A stretch of DNA of 64,000 nucleotides. Source: Patiria miniata (lineage: Eukaryota; Echinodermata; Asteroidea; Valvatida; Asterinidae). Within the stretch, counting starts at the first letter, position 1, and each line of letters begins with the position of its first letter. Under the pieces are notes generated by a model. That model made no database searches and was not told the DNA's origin. It saw only the letters and a program-made list of their open reading frames with translations. Positions 53,082 to 64,000 of this stretch are shown here, in pieces. The stretch spans positions 16,881,512 through 16,945,511 of the forward strand of contig NW_024037048.1 in assembly GCF_015706575.1 (NCBI RefSeq), written 5' to 3'. A program made the position numbers and the translations under genes.

Positions 53082-54318
53082 AGTCTTCAAATAATTTGGA
53101 GTCTGTTAATCAAGAAACACTTGTCAGACTTTTACGGGCTTTAAAAACAACAGCCAACTCCACTTTTTTTCATTACTGTGGGCACGTTTCTGTTTCAACT
53201 GAAAGTAATTAAAATCAGGGTTTTTTTTTCATAACGAAGCCAAGCGAAAAAAGAGAGTATTTATCAACAATGGTGGTGCTTTTGGTAATCCTCAGAATGA
53301 GGTTTTATGCATACTGTTTTCATAGCCAGTCAATTGTTACTTTTACATAATTCTCACATATTATAACATTTAAAATAATGCAATCATTTAATAAAAACCA
53401 GTGTGTTCTAATTGCTGTGAATAGCATTAGAATATTTCAAACAATTGTTAATCTAAATGCCAAGCTTAAAGTCTAGAAGAAAATCAGATTCAATCACTCG
53501 AGACTTTTTTCGTGACATGAAATAAAAATTGATACATACATGGGATTGATTTAATTGACATCATCTGTGCTGGGCATACAGGGAACACAAGGCAAAGAAA
53601 ATAACATGTTACAGTAAACGCTCTAAAATTATCCAGGTATGTAGCACAATATTTTGTTTGTCTTTATGTCTTTTATACTTTGTTTGCTTCAATTAGGATA
53701 CAGTTATTGTGTTTAATTAATCTGTTTTAAATACCCAATACTACAAACAAGTTGCATTTATTTTCGGGAAAAGAAACACGTTATTTTATATGTTGACCAA
53801 ATGTGGCAATAAAAAAAAATGGCGGTCAGAAACATGGCCTAAAAAATCCAGGTTGGTCGAGATAAACACATTTTTTTTTTAGTTGTTAACATTTCTGGAA
53901 CATATGATGGCACTGCTTTTATATTGCAAATCTTTTGTTTCTAAAAAAAATAATGACCCAGTTTGCTTTGAAAAAATATTCCATCAAAATACTTCTCGAT
54001 GATAGGCCTACAATGGGTCCAAAAAAAAATCGTTGTCAAAAAACTTAACGCATACTTTTCACTACATGTATATCTCAATACTCATGCATAAAGCTAAATA
54101 TTTTGTTTTGCAGAAAGTCAAAAAAAATTGGCAAATCCATTATAGTATACAGATCGGCGCATGCGCAATGCAAAACCATTAATAATAATATTCTGTGACA
54201 TTGTCATTAAACATTATTTCTTTTAATTCATTGGTTATTGTTTCGGCAAAAATGGAAAGCGATTAAAAAAATCAGCAACACGATGCTCGTGTATCTTTAT
54301 GTGTTGGATTTGTTGTGT
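53082..54318. other. Convergent intergenic region (copy B)
   Basis: Matches 12714-13935; AT-rich, no gene seen. Confidence 0.6.
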
Positions 54319-54321
54319 TTA
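54316..54321 (-). promoter_or_regulatory. Poly(A) signal overlapping the C1q stop codon (copy B)
   Basis: GAATAAAC spans the stop codon exactly as in copy A. Confidence 0.5.
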
Positions 54322-55113
54322 TTCGGGGTAAAGGAGGAAGCCACTGAATGAGGTGTAGTGATAGGAATTACTATACGCCCTACCGGACATTGTGAGATAC
54401 ATCGTATCTCCACGCTGCAGAACCACCACCGCGCTCCCAGACACCTGCTCATAGTGACTTGAATCATTGCTAAGGCCAGCGACAACCGCGCCGCCGTTCT
54501 TCCGGAGATAAACGTACAGGCTGCTGCTGGAAGGATATTTGAGCACAGAAAACATGAACACGTAGGTGCCCGGCACACCACACGTGAACGTGCCGGTCTC
54601 GAGATCGAAGCTGGTACCCGGCAGAAGCGTCTCGGTCGCCTGGAAGGGCAAACGGTCGTTGCTAAGCGTATCCGAGCTGCTCGTCCTCACCACGGTGAAT
54701 GCTACCCGCTGGTTGGAGTCGTCTGGTGTCTCCCCTGGCTCACCCTTTTGACCTTTGACACCAGTTTCCCCCGTTGGCCCTACAACACCTGGGACTCCTC
54801 TTGGACCGATTTTTCCGGGCTGGCCTATGCCTTCGTCCCCTTGAGGCCCAGCTGCTCCACGCTCACCCATAGGTCCACTCTGTCCAATATCACCCTTTTG
54901 ACCTGGCTCGCCCTTTGACCCTGGCTGACCTAGGGACCCAGGCAGACCTGGTATGCCGGGAATTGCAGCCGACCTCTGGCAGCACATCGGACACGCCTGA
55001 GACGCAGGACCATCACCGTCCGAGGCAACCGGCCCAGTAACGGAAGCTCGGAGGTTGACGGAGTTACCCAGAAGGAGGGCGATTGAAAGAACGGTTGCCA
55101 CGAAGATCTTCAT
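54319..55113 (-). CDS. Secreted collagen-C1q domain protein, copy B (264 aa)
   Basis: Paralogue of 13936-14658. Signal peptide 1-22 ([18 protein letters not shown]), Cys41, Cys44 and Cys45 before a collagen stretch at 53-129 of about 25 Gly-X-Y triplets with one interruption (GIGQP near 96), C1q domain at about 136-264 ending [10 protein letters not shown]. The C1q domain is strongly conserved with copy A. The loop after FMFSV ([15 protein letters not shown] against [15 protein letters not shown]) and the segment before [10 protein letters not shown] differ most, a pattern expected for ligand loops but not proof of selection. The collagen difference is about ten triplets. The frame is intact, and the stop overlaps AATAAA as in copy A. 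Upstream acceptor TTCTGTACAG. Confidence 0.93.
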   Translation of the reverse strand: MKIFVATVLSIALLLGNSVNLRASVTGPVASDGDGPASQACPMCCQRSAAIPGIPGLPGSLGQPGSKGEPGQKGDIGQSGPMGERGAAGPQGDEGIGQPGKIGPRGVPGVVGPTGETGVKGQKGEPGETPDDSNQRVAFTVVRTSSSDTLSNDRLPFQATETLLPGTSFDLETGTFTCGVPGTYVFMFSVLKYPSSSSLYVYLRKNGGAVVAGLSNDSSHYEQVSGSAVVVLQRGDTMYLTMSGRAYSNSYHYTSFSGFLLYPE

Positions 55114-55582
55114 TCTGTACAGAATAACAACGATTAAACTGAAACAAATCAGGTGAGATTTTTTTTCAATAAAATAGTTTTTAAAAACGGGAAGAGTAGA
55201 GAAAAATATTGAGGTTTGATTAACAGGAGAACTAATCTAAAATTCAAGACAATCCGCCGTCAGATTTGAAGAAGAAAAAAAACCCAAAAAAATGAGATTG
55301 GAGGAATCATTGTTCGAAGAATGTTTTCTTGTTATATAACACTGGCGTATGAGGGATCAAGGGGCTAACATCAAACCGGTTGTCATGGCAACCCATCGAA
55401 TCGATTTTTTTTATTTCGCCCGCCAATAAGAGTTAAGAAAGGTCACCAAAATGCATTCCGATAGGGCGAAGCGTTCCGGAGCTGTAGGGCCTAGTATTTT
55501 TTGGGGAGGGGAAGGGGACGGATTACATCTTGCCCCTTCCCCGGTCCTGATAGAATCATTAATTAAACCTCACCACACCCAC

Positions 55583-55642
55583 CTCGATGGTTCGTTCTTG
55601 AAGATCAGGCCCAAGAAGAGATCACAAGGAGTTCAGTGTAGG
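55583..55642 (-). other. C1q leader mini-exon C (copy B)
   Basis: 60 bp between minus-strand TTTTTCAG and GTGGGTG, matching 15086-15145. Confidence 0.5.
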
Positions 55643-57483
55643 CTGAAAAAAAACATACAAACGAATACTGGTTAAGTTTACACTTTAGTCAGGAATACTA
55701 TTTTATTATCAATTAAGATAAATGAGTGAGATTTTTTTCTCATTGGGATACATTGCCACCCAAAAGCAGGATATTCACCAAATTATTACGGTCAAGTAAT
55801 TAAAATAATAGGTTTTCTCGGCCGAATTCGTCAAGAAAAACTACGTGTTTTTAATGTCGCATTGTTCAATTTCTCTCGAATTGGCTGATTCTTGAAATTC
55901 GCTTTCAATTTGTTTAAATGTTATTATTGAAAAATTTTTCCAATCATTTTAAAGGCATGTATCTATTTTTGAGACACCATAGGAACTCGGTCAAAAGTTC
56001 GTTGGCATTCTAAGCTTTGTTGCACTTGTCCAGGCAAATTTATTTTTAACTCCAGTTCACTATGAGTTTTAAAGCAGAAATGAACTTTTTTCATTCACTA
56101 TGAAATATTATAGGGTTTCCCGCCCAATTTCATAGTTTGCTAATAATAATAATAAAACATTTTTATTCAAAATCGCATAAAACATGCAGACCTTTTCACA
56201 CCCGGTTGAACTTTAATAGCGATAGCTCAAAATATTTGAGGGTATTCTTCATTCACGCTTGAAAAGTAAGCAACACATTACGTGACTTGTGCATTGAATT
56301 TCTTGTGCTTTGAATTTCAGTCCCGCTCGGGAATTCACTTTGATGCGGACGTTTACAAAAGTAGCACGGTTCAATGATATTTGGAAGTTGCATGAGCAAG
56401 ATATTGTATTATAGTGATACAACAGAGTATAAAATGACATGGCTTTTGAAAAGTTTGGATTAAGGAATGTACAGCTATTTCAAAGATTGGAATGCCTGGG
56501 AAGGGAATATGAAAAAAAGCAGAACAGAACTGTATCAATGTTTAGTGTCAAAGTGATAGAAGGAAATACATTTAGAACACTCGCCGATATAATACTATGT
56601 CAAAATGCAGATTTTTATGTAAGAACAATTAAGTGATTAGTTTGTTAATTGTTGTAATCACTCTGTGGAAATAAAAAAAATCATATAATTTTCTTTTTGT
56701 GGCCAATACGATTGGCGATTTGCAAATTGCAAATTAAAATGGACCCCTTATTCCATTGCACTTTTGTTGAAAATGAATACTTCCTCTTACAGATTCGCCT
56801 ATACTCGGTGCAAAATCGAAAACCAACAAAAGAAATGGATTTTCTTTTGCACGACAAAGTTGCCTACACGATTTGGTGGGTGTAAATATTAAAAAAAATC
56901 AAATGCGTTAACTGCGACCTTTTTTTCAATGTAATGAACAGTCTCTCTTATTGGACGAACAAGTTGCGAAATTGGACGCAAAAACCTATATGTTATGATT
57001 CCCGAAGTTGATAAACAATCACAAACGAATTACAACGTGATCAACGATCAAGAAAAAATTAGGACAACCGTTGCGAACACAATTCCGATTTAAAAAATAA
57101 ATAAAAGAAGACAAATTCCAAAGAATCTGATTACACAGCAGCTAAATATTGGTGTGATCAATATTTGTTTTCATCTTAGTTCTCTTTTTTTGCCAACTGA
57201 TGTACCTGCAGAAAAAAAATGTGAAGGAAATTTCAGCGTGTTTCCGCTATAAGTTCGAGGCACATCGATGAGTTTAACGAGGAATTTGCAAAGACTGCAG
57301 GCCAAAATGTCTGGCACAGTTCTACGGTGGGTGTTATAGGGAGGGAGTATCACTCGAGCGATGTTTTCTGTTAAAATTTTGACCAAAAGGTTTATAAATA
57401 TAGAAAAAAAACACAGTCTCCAACCAAAATCACTGCTCTGTTCTGATGATGAGTGAGGAAAATGTCAAATAACAGACCCTCAC
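55643..57483. other. Leader intron with 690-bp private insert (copy B)
   Basis: Collinear with copy A 15146-16298 except for 56219-56908, which copy A lacks (copy A reads AATAGCTAACCGCGACC). The insert has an open frame of 65 codons (56439-56636, MAFEKFGLRNVQLFQRLECL...) without recognised domain, and no inverted ends. Confidence 0.5.
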
Positions 57484-57545
57484 CTCGATGTAACGTTCTT
57501 GAATTCTATCACGAAGGGAATCCTCAACACTCAGCAGATTGCGAG
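57484..57545 (-). other. C1q leader mini-exon B (copy B)
   Basis: 62 bp between minus-strand TTATTTGCAG and GAG|GTGAGGG; could read RNLLSVEDSLRDRIQERYIE. Nearly identical to 16299-16360. Confidence 0.55.
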
Positions 57546-60500
57546 CTGCAAATAATACCAACGAAAATGAGTCATTGAAAATCCACCGGGAGATATCTTG
57601 GGGGCTGTTGGGGGGAGGCATCGCTGAAATTCACAAGTAAAATACCCCCAGATCAAAATCTCTGTCGGGCGAAATGTGATCTGGAATGATTATATATATA
57701 TTTTTAGCGGAATGCGTCCTGCATGCAACGGCCCCGAACAGACCCACGCACGAGCAACAATATTCATGTCTTCTTTGAAGGGTTTAATATTTTTGAATCA
57801 AACGCAGTAACTACCAAAACAAATGCCCAGATTTTCTGAGAGAAATCTGTATGCAAAAAGAATTTAAGGCCACGTAGGATCATTTACAATTGCCCGGAAA
57901 AGTACATTTAATGACAGAAACCTTGCAATGCTGAGAGTGAAGATAAGACTGGTATCAAATACCCGGTGAAAGTATTTCGCCTGATATATCGGTTGAAAAC
58001 TTTGCAGGTGTTTTTAAAATTAAAAAAAATTGTTAAGGTGTTATAAAGCATGGAATCAAGTAACGAGTATACGTTTTCTCTGCTTTTTCTCAATGATAGT
58101 ATCCACTGAGCTGAAACTTCAACAGTTAGTTGCGACCTTCTTAAGTTTTTAAGCCATTTTGTTGCTTCTCACGAAAAAAAAATTCAAAAGCAAATAATCC
58201 TATGTTTTCTTTTTTAAATTGCTTGCATTTGAAATTGTAGGCACCACAATGAACATACATTTTTTGCATTATCAAGGACAATCGATCTCATACTAAGGAA
58301 GTGGCGGCGGAAATCAGGTGGGCACCGCAGTCAAGGTACGGTCGATACAAAAATAATGATGTTCCGGATTGGAAATCAGCGCACCGGTTTGACTACTAGC
58401 AACATCCCCCATTAGTTTGTTAACCGAATAATGTCCCTTTTTTATTATTATTATTTGTGTACCAACTGACCAAACACTTTCAAAGTATTCAGCAAATACT
58501 ACTATCGCCATTTCAAGAAAATATTCAACGGAATCTAAGTGGCATGCTGAGTGGAACCCTGCATGCAACAGAGCTTGTGCTTCATATTTTAAGATGAACA
58601 GCGGACAAGGCGGTTCCGGGGGGAGGGAACCATGGCCCCCTCCCCCCCGCCCCGCCAAAAAAAACAATTTTGTTTTTAAGTGACGTCGCAATAAAGGCAG
58701 GCACTTGGTACACTACCATCTTTTCGAAACAAAAAAATGGTTAAAGTGGTCAGAAATTTCCTCAGATCGCCACAGAGCATTTAGAATTACAAACAATTCG
58801 GGGCCCATGATTAAGCGGGCCCCGTGAACCCCACGCCGCAATTTTTGGACCCACTTTCCGGGGACCAATTTTTTTGAGGAACGTTCTTCCGTGACCAACT
58901 TCCCATAACTCTTCATCCTGAATTAAAGCTAAAAGTTCAAAAGTTAGTTGTGCTGCATCATACTTAAGATTGTAAGCAATTGATCCTATGTTCCTCTAAC
59001 TGGTTCAAGGTTGCTTGAACTTGTAGTTGTAGGAATCACAATGAGCATACAGTTTCTGCATTTGTGGGGGAAATCGATCTCATACCAAGGAAGTAGGGGC
59101 GCAAACACTACAGCTGGACTACCACAGTCAAGTTACAGTCGTTAAATAAAGATTATTTTCGGATAGGAAATCAGCGCACCGGTATGGCTCTAGTAAGCCT
59201 CCATCTGTTTGTCAACTGAAACTTGTCTCACAAAATATTTCAGATTTGTGAAAATCTGTACCAATCACAAAAAACTTTCGAAAAATAAGCCAAAAATCAA
59301 TATGGCTGTTTGTCCAAATATCCAACAGAATCTCAGCGGCATGCTGAGTGGAATCCTACATGCAAATACATGAGTGAATTCATCGAGAGCTTTTGCTTCA
59401 TTCTCTTCAAGCGAACAGAAAGCCTGAGTAATTTGTACAAACATCAACTCTATAGATGATTTCTACAAATTCACCCAGTTGAATAAAGCAATTTGAACTT
59501 GTATAAAACTGTGTGCTGTGTGCATCATCACGATCCGGTCCGTTTGTATTTGCGCCCTCTATATTCATGACACGTTCATCCTGCGATGATTGAATGAAAC
59601 TTGATGATCAAAGCGCACTGTGAACTCTAGCGAAATGGCAAAGTTGAAAGGGTACTGCTTGAGCAATAACACACAATAAGACAGGAATGTTTTTGATGTC
59701 CGGATTTCCTGATAAACGTTCTTCCGTGACCAACTTCCACATAACTGCTGATCCTGAATTAGTTTCAGTGATTGCCGGGAAACAATGTGAGTACATTGCA
59801 CCACAGTTTCCGTGTTTTAAAATTAAATTGATAACATTAAAATGGCAAAATGAGGAAGAAAATAAGGGGTGGTTGATCATACTGATTTTATTGGTGAGGT
59901 TATTTATAAAGAATGGAGCTTTCGCAATATGTCTTCTGTAAACCAAAGAAAGACATATTTTTTAAAGTATTAAAAGTGCGTGAATTTGTTTAAGCATTAA
60001 TCACAATCAGTTGAAACTAACCTGAAATCAGCAGGGAACTTGATGTTTAAACTCTTCTAGAAACTACAATCAGATATGACTAGAAAAAGTCCTACCTGAT
60101 AGCCTTTGTTTTGACAATACAACTTTCCGTGAATGTACAGTGTGCTATCCATTATAGTGACAAGATTTTAACTTTATCAAAAACTAAACCAGTCATTATG
60201 TGAACAATAATTTAGTTTGAAGCGTGCGAAATGAAAGTAGAGGCGGAAATAATGTCAGACACGAATTCCTCATTCCGAACAACAAAACCCTGATATTTGG
60301 GTGATCGGGTACTACCCAATCATTGTTTGGAAATGTTAAGAAATTTCTTTTTTCTTTTCTTTCTTTCTTGTTTTTTTTCTGACAATAACTATCTTCGACT
60401 TTTCTTCTGAACGGTACAGTACATGGTATAAACTTCAAGCCTTGAGCGAACATCAACACAGGTGTACCTTTTGTATACTCTGACGTCATAATGACGTCAT

Positions 60501-60821
60501 CAGGTATCTTATTACAAGCGATTTCACTGCAAAACCTCATAAACAAAATGAACAATAATTTTCACACTTTGAAATCTGATTGACTATACCTTGATAAACA
60601 TTTTTGATATTCGAAGGTAAAGTCGTCTGACCTTTCTTCCGGGGTTACTGGTAGGTCAAATTTAGGTGAATTTAAAATGCAAAAAGAAGTTGCAGAAAAA
60701 CGAAAACTGGTATGAACATGAACCTAAGTGTGAAGATGTGGCTATTTTAGTGACGTCGTCATGACGTCATCATACATCAAATTACAAGCATTTCAGTTCA
60801 AAATTTGACAAAATAGTTTGA
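57546..60821. repeat. Leader intron with intronic modules (copy B)
   Basis: 58215-58915 corresponds to the first module of copy A (with a shortened GGATCC-type MITE at 58607-58876) and 58920-59930 to the second. TGACGTCATCA pairs recur near 60480 and 60755. No gene recognised. Confidence 0.6.
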
Positions 60822-61016
60822 CAGGCGCGGATCCAGAGGGTGGGGAGGGGGCCGCCGACCCCCCCCCCCCCCCCCCAGCCCCCGCTGTGAAACATGCACA
60901 CAAATATATCACAATTATAGTAATAATAATTATCCGTCCGCCTGTCACAACAATCTGACATATTTTCTGCTAGAAGCCTGACCCTCCCCCTGCAAAAATT
61001 CCAGGATCCGCCCCTG
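60822..61016. mobile_element. CAGG-GGATCC MITE with TTTGA duplication
   Basis: CAGGCGCGGATCCAGAGGG ... CCAGGATCCGCCCCTG, 195 bp, flanked by TTTGA at 60817-60821 and 61017-61021. Internal G and C runs. The left tip is also at the edge of the copy-A satellite (20555). Confidence 0.6.
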
Positions 61017-61472
61017 TTTGAGCAATATCTTTGTCCTAATAAACCTGAGTGTTCAGTGTTTTGTGAAGTGGCAGATTGTGCCTTGGGCGATGGGCTACAG
61101 GACTACAGGGTCATCATCTTTGGGTGGAATTTTTGTTCCAAAAAGGTCATCGGATTATACCGCAAACATTGAACAGACAATGAAAGATTATGAAATAAAC
61201 TTTAATTCGAAGGGTGTTTCAAACACCTTGGAGAGTTGTGAGTATTTGTCCTGATCTTTACAAGTGGGGGGATTTATCACTGAGGTCCATGGCAGTTTAT
61301 TTGCTGGTCTGCAGCCGTAGATATTCTTTGAATTACCACAAACGTCTTTGCGACAATTCAGCATTGTGACGTCATCGAACGAAGTTAGTTATAATAGGGA
61401 GAATTTGAAACTGAATCGCATGTTGATTCAAAGACCACGAACAAAAAGGCTACGGTTCAAAAAGGTGTGTTC
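61017..61472. other. Intronic stretch without a recognised feature
   Basis: Absent from copy A, where the satellite lies. Open frame 61018-61254 has no recognised domain or splice support. Confidence 0.4.
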
Positions 61473-62399
61473 CAGGCGCGGTTCTAGAGCCAATTTTTTT
61501 TTTCGGGGGGGGGGGGGCTAGCAAGGTGAATCCAGAGTTTTTTCCAGGGAAGCGTGCTGAAATGTAGACTGGTTATTTTCTCCGGACACTTAGGCCTCTA
61601 AAAATCAATACGTGGGGGGGGGGGGGGGGGTCGTGTCATATTTTCTATGGGGAGCGTTCGCTCGTACCCCCGCCCTGCAAACAGGACGCTGGGAAGGGCT
61701 GATGAATCAACGCTCTGATTGGATAGATTTTGCGTGACCTGTGACCGGCTTTGAAACGGCCGTAAGACTGAGTCATTCGTCACTCTTTTATTCTCATTCA
61801 TAAATGCGGCGCCCTTTTTTTTGGTTTAAAAGCATAATAATGTAGGAAAATCTGTAAAACTGATTTGTTTTGTAAATTTTCAACTCCCGCCAGTTGCTCA
61901 GGCTCCGTTCGAATTCACGAAGGGTCGAAATGCATATCATTCGACGCTCAAAATTTGTCCACATGGTCCGTAATGAAAAAGAAATCACATCCGGTATGGT
62001 GTGTATGCATTTCTATGTCAAACTTTTCGGATAGTATTTGCGCGCATTGCTAACCGCGGTCTACAGCTGCAGCCAGATGCTTTATACAAAGGTCATGATA
62101 AATTACCCAGAATGCCATCCCCACTTCCTTCACAAGATTCGGTAAAGCTCATATGCCCTTCCCAGCGCCCTGTTTGCAGGGCGGTGGGTACGAGCTGATA
62201 ACTCCCACAATCGGGCACACTATATTAACTAAAAGTGTACAACGCACCCTTCTCATTTAGGGGGAGACCGTTCCCATGTTCGTCAAATTCTTACATTTTG
62301 CTAGTGCATTATTTAAATTGTTATGGAATTGTTTTTGGGGGCCAGACGAAATTGGGGGGGGGGGGGGGGCCAGCCCCCCCCCCCCCAGAACCGTGCCTG
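61473..62399. mobile_element. CAGG-GGTTCT inverted-repeat element (about 930 bp)
   Basis: Ends CAGGCGCGGTTCTAG and CAGAACCGTGCCTG, each followed inward by homopolymer runs. A second inverted pair inside (GTACCCCCGCCCTGCAAACA at about 61665 against TGTTTGCAGGGCGGTGGGTA at about 62172) gives a nested fold. Flanks contain TGTGTTC on both sides with a small offset, suggesting a 7-8 bp duplication (hAT-like). Non-coding. Confidence 0.55.
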
Positions 62400-62612
62400 G
62401 ACTGTGTTCATAGCAGCGATTGGCCAAAATGTGAGGCACAGTTGTACAGTGAGTGTAGATTTGCACACTTCTTTTGTTCGAATGACGTTTTCTGTTTATA
62501 ACTGTGACCAAAAACTTTTGCATGTAAATGAATAGAAAAAAGATACAGTTTCCCACCATATCACCGCTTTATTACGATGCTTGAATGAAGAAAATGTCAA
62601 ACAGACACTCAC

Positions 62613-62673
62613 CTAAGCACAGTTCTTGAATTCTATCGCGGAAGCACTCCTCAACACTCGAGCGGATTGCTGG
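62613..62673 (-). other. C1q leader mini-exon A (copy B)
   Basis: 61 bp between minus-strand GTTTTCAG and CTTAG|GTGAGTG; could read SVEECFRDRIQELCL. Counterpart of 22788-22848. Confidence 0.5.
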
Positions 62674-64000
62674 CTGAAAACAAATACCAATAAAAATATG
62701 AGTCATTAAAAATCCTCCAGGAGATAACTTGGGGGATGGTGGGGAGGCATAACTGAATTTCAAAAGTTCTCAATGCCCCCTCCAAAAAAAGCCTCTGTCG
62801 AGTGAAATTTAATTTGGTTTGATTATTCATTTCAAACAGAATGCGTTCTCCAACTGTCCTGTCTGGACTCAAGCGCGAGGAACATTCATGTCTCTTTTGG
62901 AAGGCTTTGCTATTTCGAATCAAACGAAGTAATTATCACACAAATAAATTATATAATTGCCGGGAAAAAGTACCTATACCGATTTAATGACAGAAACTTT
63001 GCGATGCTCAAAGTGAAGAGACCGGTATCACATATACACTGTGAATTGTTCAGCCTGATATATCATCTGAAAAAAATGAAGATGTTTTCGACATAGTGCC
63101 AGTGGGCAGACTATGAACGTGTGCTACAATTCTTGCCAAATCTCGCTGGGCCCCAGCTCCCCGGCCCCCGTTCAGTGTTGTCGCTCATTGCGCGGTGTGT
63201 GCTCCATCAGCTGGAGAGAACAACATTGACCGGGGGGAGCGGGGGGAGTGGGTGACCGTGGCAGGCTCAGGAAGTGTCCCAACCATTTTGGCCGGGATTG
63301 TAGCAACGAAATTCGGTGACAAGAACTTAAAAAATAATCCCTTTAATTTATCTGTTTTTGTCAAATGTATAGCATCAACTAAGCTTAAAGTTCAAAAAGT
63401 GAGTTGTACTGCATTATACTTAAGATTGTGAGCAATTGATCCTATGTTCCTCTAACTGGTTCAAGGTTGCTTGAACTTGTGGCTATAGGAATCACAATGA
63501 GCCTACAGTTTCTGCATTAGTGAGGGAATCGATCTCATACCAAGGAAGTAGAGGCGCAAACATTACAGCTGGACTACCGCAGTCAAGTTACAGTCGTTAC
63601 ATAAAGATTTATTTTCCGGATGGGAAATAAGCGCACCGGTTTGGCTCTAGTAAGCCACCATCTGTTTGCCAACTGAAACGTGACTCTTAACATTGGGATT
63701 TGTGAAAATCGGTACCAATAACACAACCAAAAACATTCGAAATATTAAGCCAAATACCAATATTGCTTTGTCCCAAAATATTCAACAGAATCTCAGTTGC
63801 ATGCTGAGTGGAACCCTACATGCAAACATGACTGAATTCGTCCGAGAGCTTTTGCTTCAAATTTTAAGATGAACAGCAGAGCAGAAGGACTGATCTGAGT
63901 AACTTGTACAAACATCAGTTCTATGCATGATTTCTACAAATGAACCCAGCTAGATTAAACAATTTGAACTTGAATAAAACCGTACGCAAATACTAACAGA
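62674..64000. repeat. Leader intron with a third intronic module (copy B)
   Basis: 63300-64000 repeats the module of 18590-19250 and 58920-59500 (GGTTCAAGGTTGCTTGAACT, AATCGATCTCATACCAAGGA, GCATGCTGAGTGGAACCCTA). The first exon and promoter of copy B should lie beyond the right edge. Confidence 0.6.

Larger units (their letters stand above)
34978..60845 (+). repeat. Segmental duplication, copy B (core)
   Basis: Collinear with 2865-20580 and longer. Private content is two endophilin exons (35769-37388, lost in A), about 360 bp at 38870-39230, two extra SLC12A exon-pair units, three GGCC MITEs, a solo LTR, two GCGGCCGC elements, a satellite and a 690-bp insert near 56219. Homology with copy A continues beyond 62480 to the right edge. 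Confidence 0.9.

Noticed and set aside
56439-56636. 65-codon frame in the copy-B insert
   Set aside because: Absent from copy A, no domain, no splice signals; cannot be told from chance.

Overview
This is 64 kb of intron-rich, AT-rich metazoan DNA. Small exons with consensus GT/AG junctions, a tRNA-derived SINE, many foldback and short terminal-inverted-repeat elements, and secreted collagen-C1q genes point to a marine invertebrate, probably a deuterostome such as an echinoderm. That placement is inference; nothing here fixes the species. No rRNA, tRNA, CRISPR or prokaryotic feature was seen.

The main architecture is a large, old segmental duplication in direct orientation. Copy A runs from about 2,865 to 24,860 and copy B from 34,978 past the right edge. 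Each copy holds, left to right: (i) plus-strand exons of an endophilin-A (SH3GL) BAR domain; (ii) a Penelope-like retroelement relic; (iii) plus-strand exons from the 3' end of an NKCC/NCC-type cation-chloride cotransporter (SLC12A), ending in a poly(A) signal; (iv) a convergent minus-strand gene for a secreted collagen-C1q protein, coded in one exon; and (v) far upstream of it, a ladder of roughly 60-bp mini-exons, then (in copy A) a first exon and a promoter with six TCACCGAC elements. The first exon and promoter of a third C1q copy lie at positions 1-700, so the array continues to the left.

The C1q genes look intact (240 and 264 aa) and are probably the working genes of the window. The endophilin part is incomplete in both copies: copy A lacks two exons that copy B keeps, and both carry a tandemly duplicated exon whose first member has decayed independently. 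The SLC12A exons carry shared stops and frame breaks and look like a pseudogene cluster. In copy B the exon pair is amplified to three tandem units, which were then invaded by a TAA-flanked GGCC-ended element, a solo LTR, a GCGGCCGC palindrome element and a satellite.

Between the copies (24.9-35.0 kb) there is no convincing gene. This spacer holds diverged repeats, minisatellites, Helitron-like termini, a 736-bp near-perfect palindrome with an exact 9-bp target duplication, a cluster of AGAGGGCGC (CTCF-like) motifs and a SINE. Because copies A and B share or lack individual insertions, the window gives a relative timeline of transposition against duplication.
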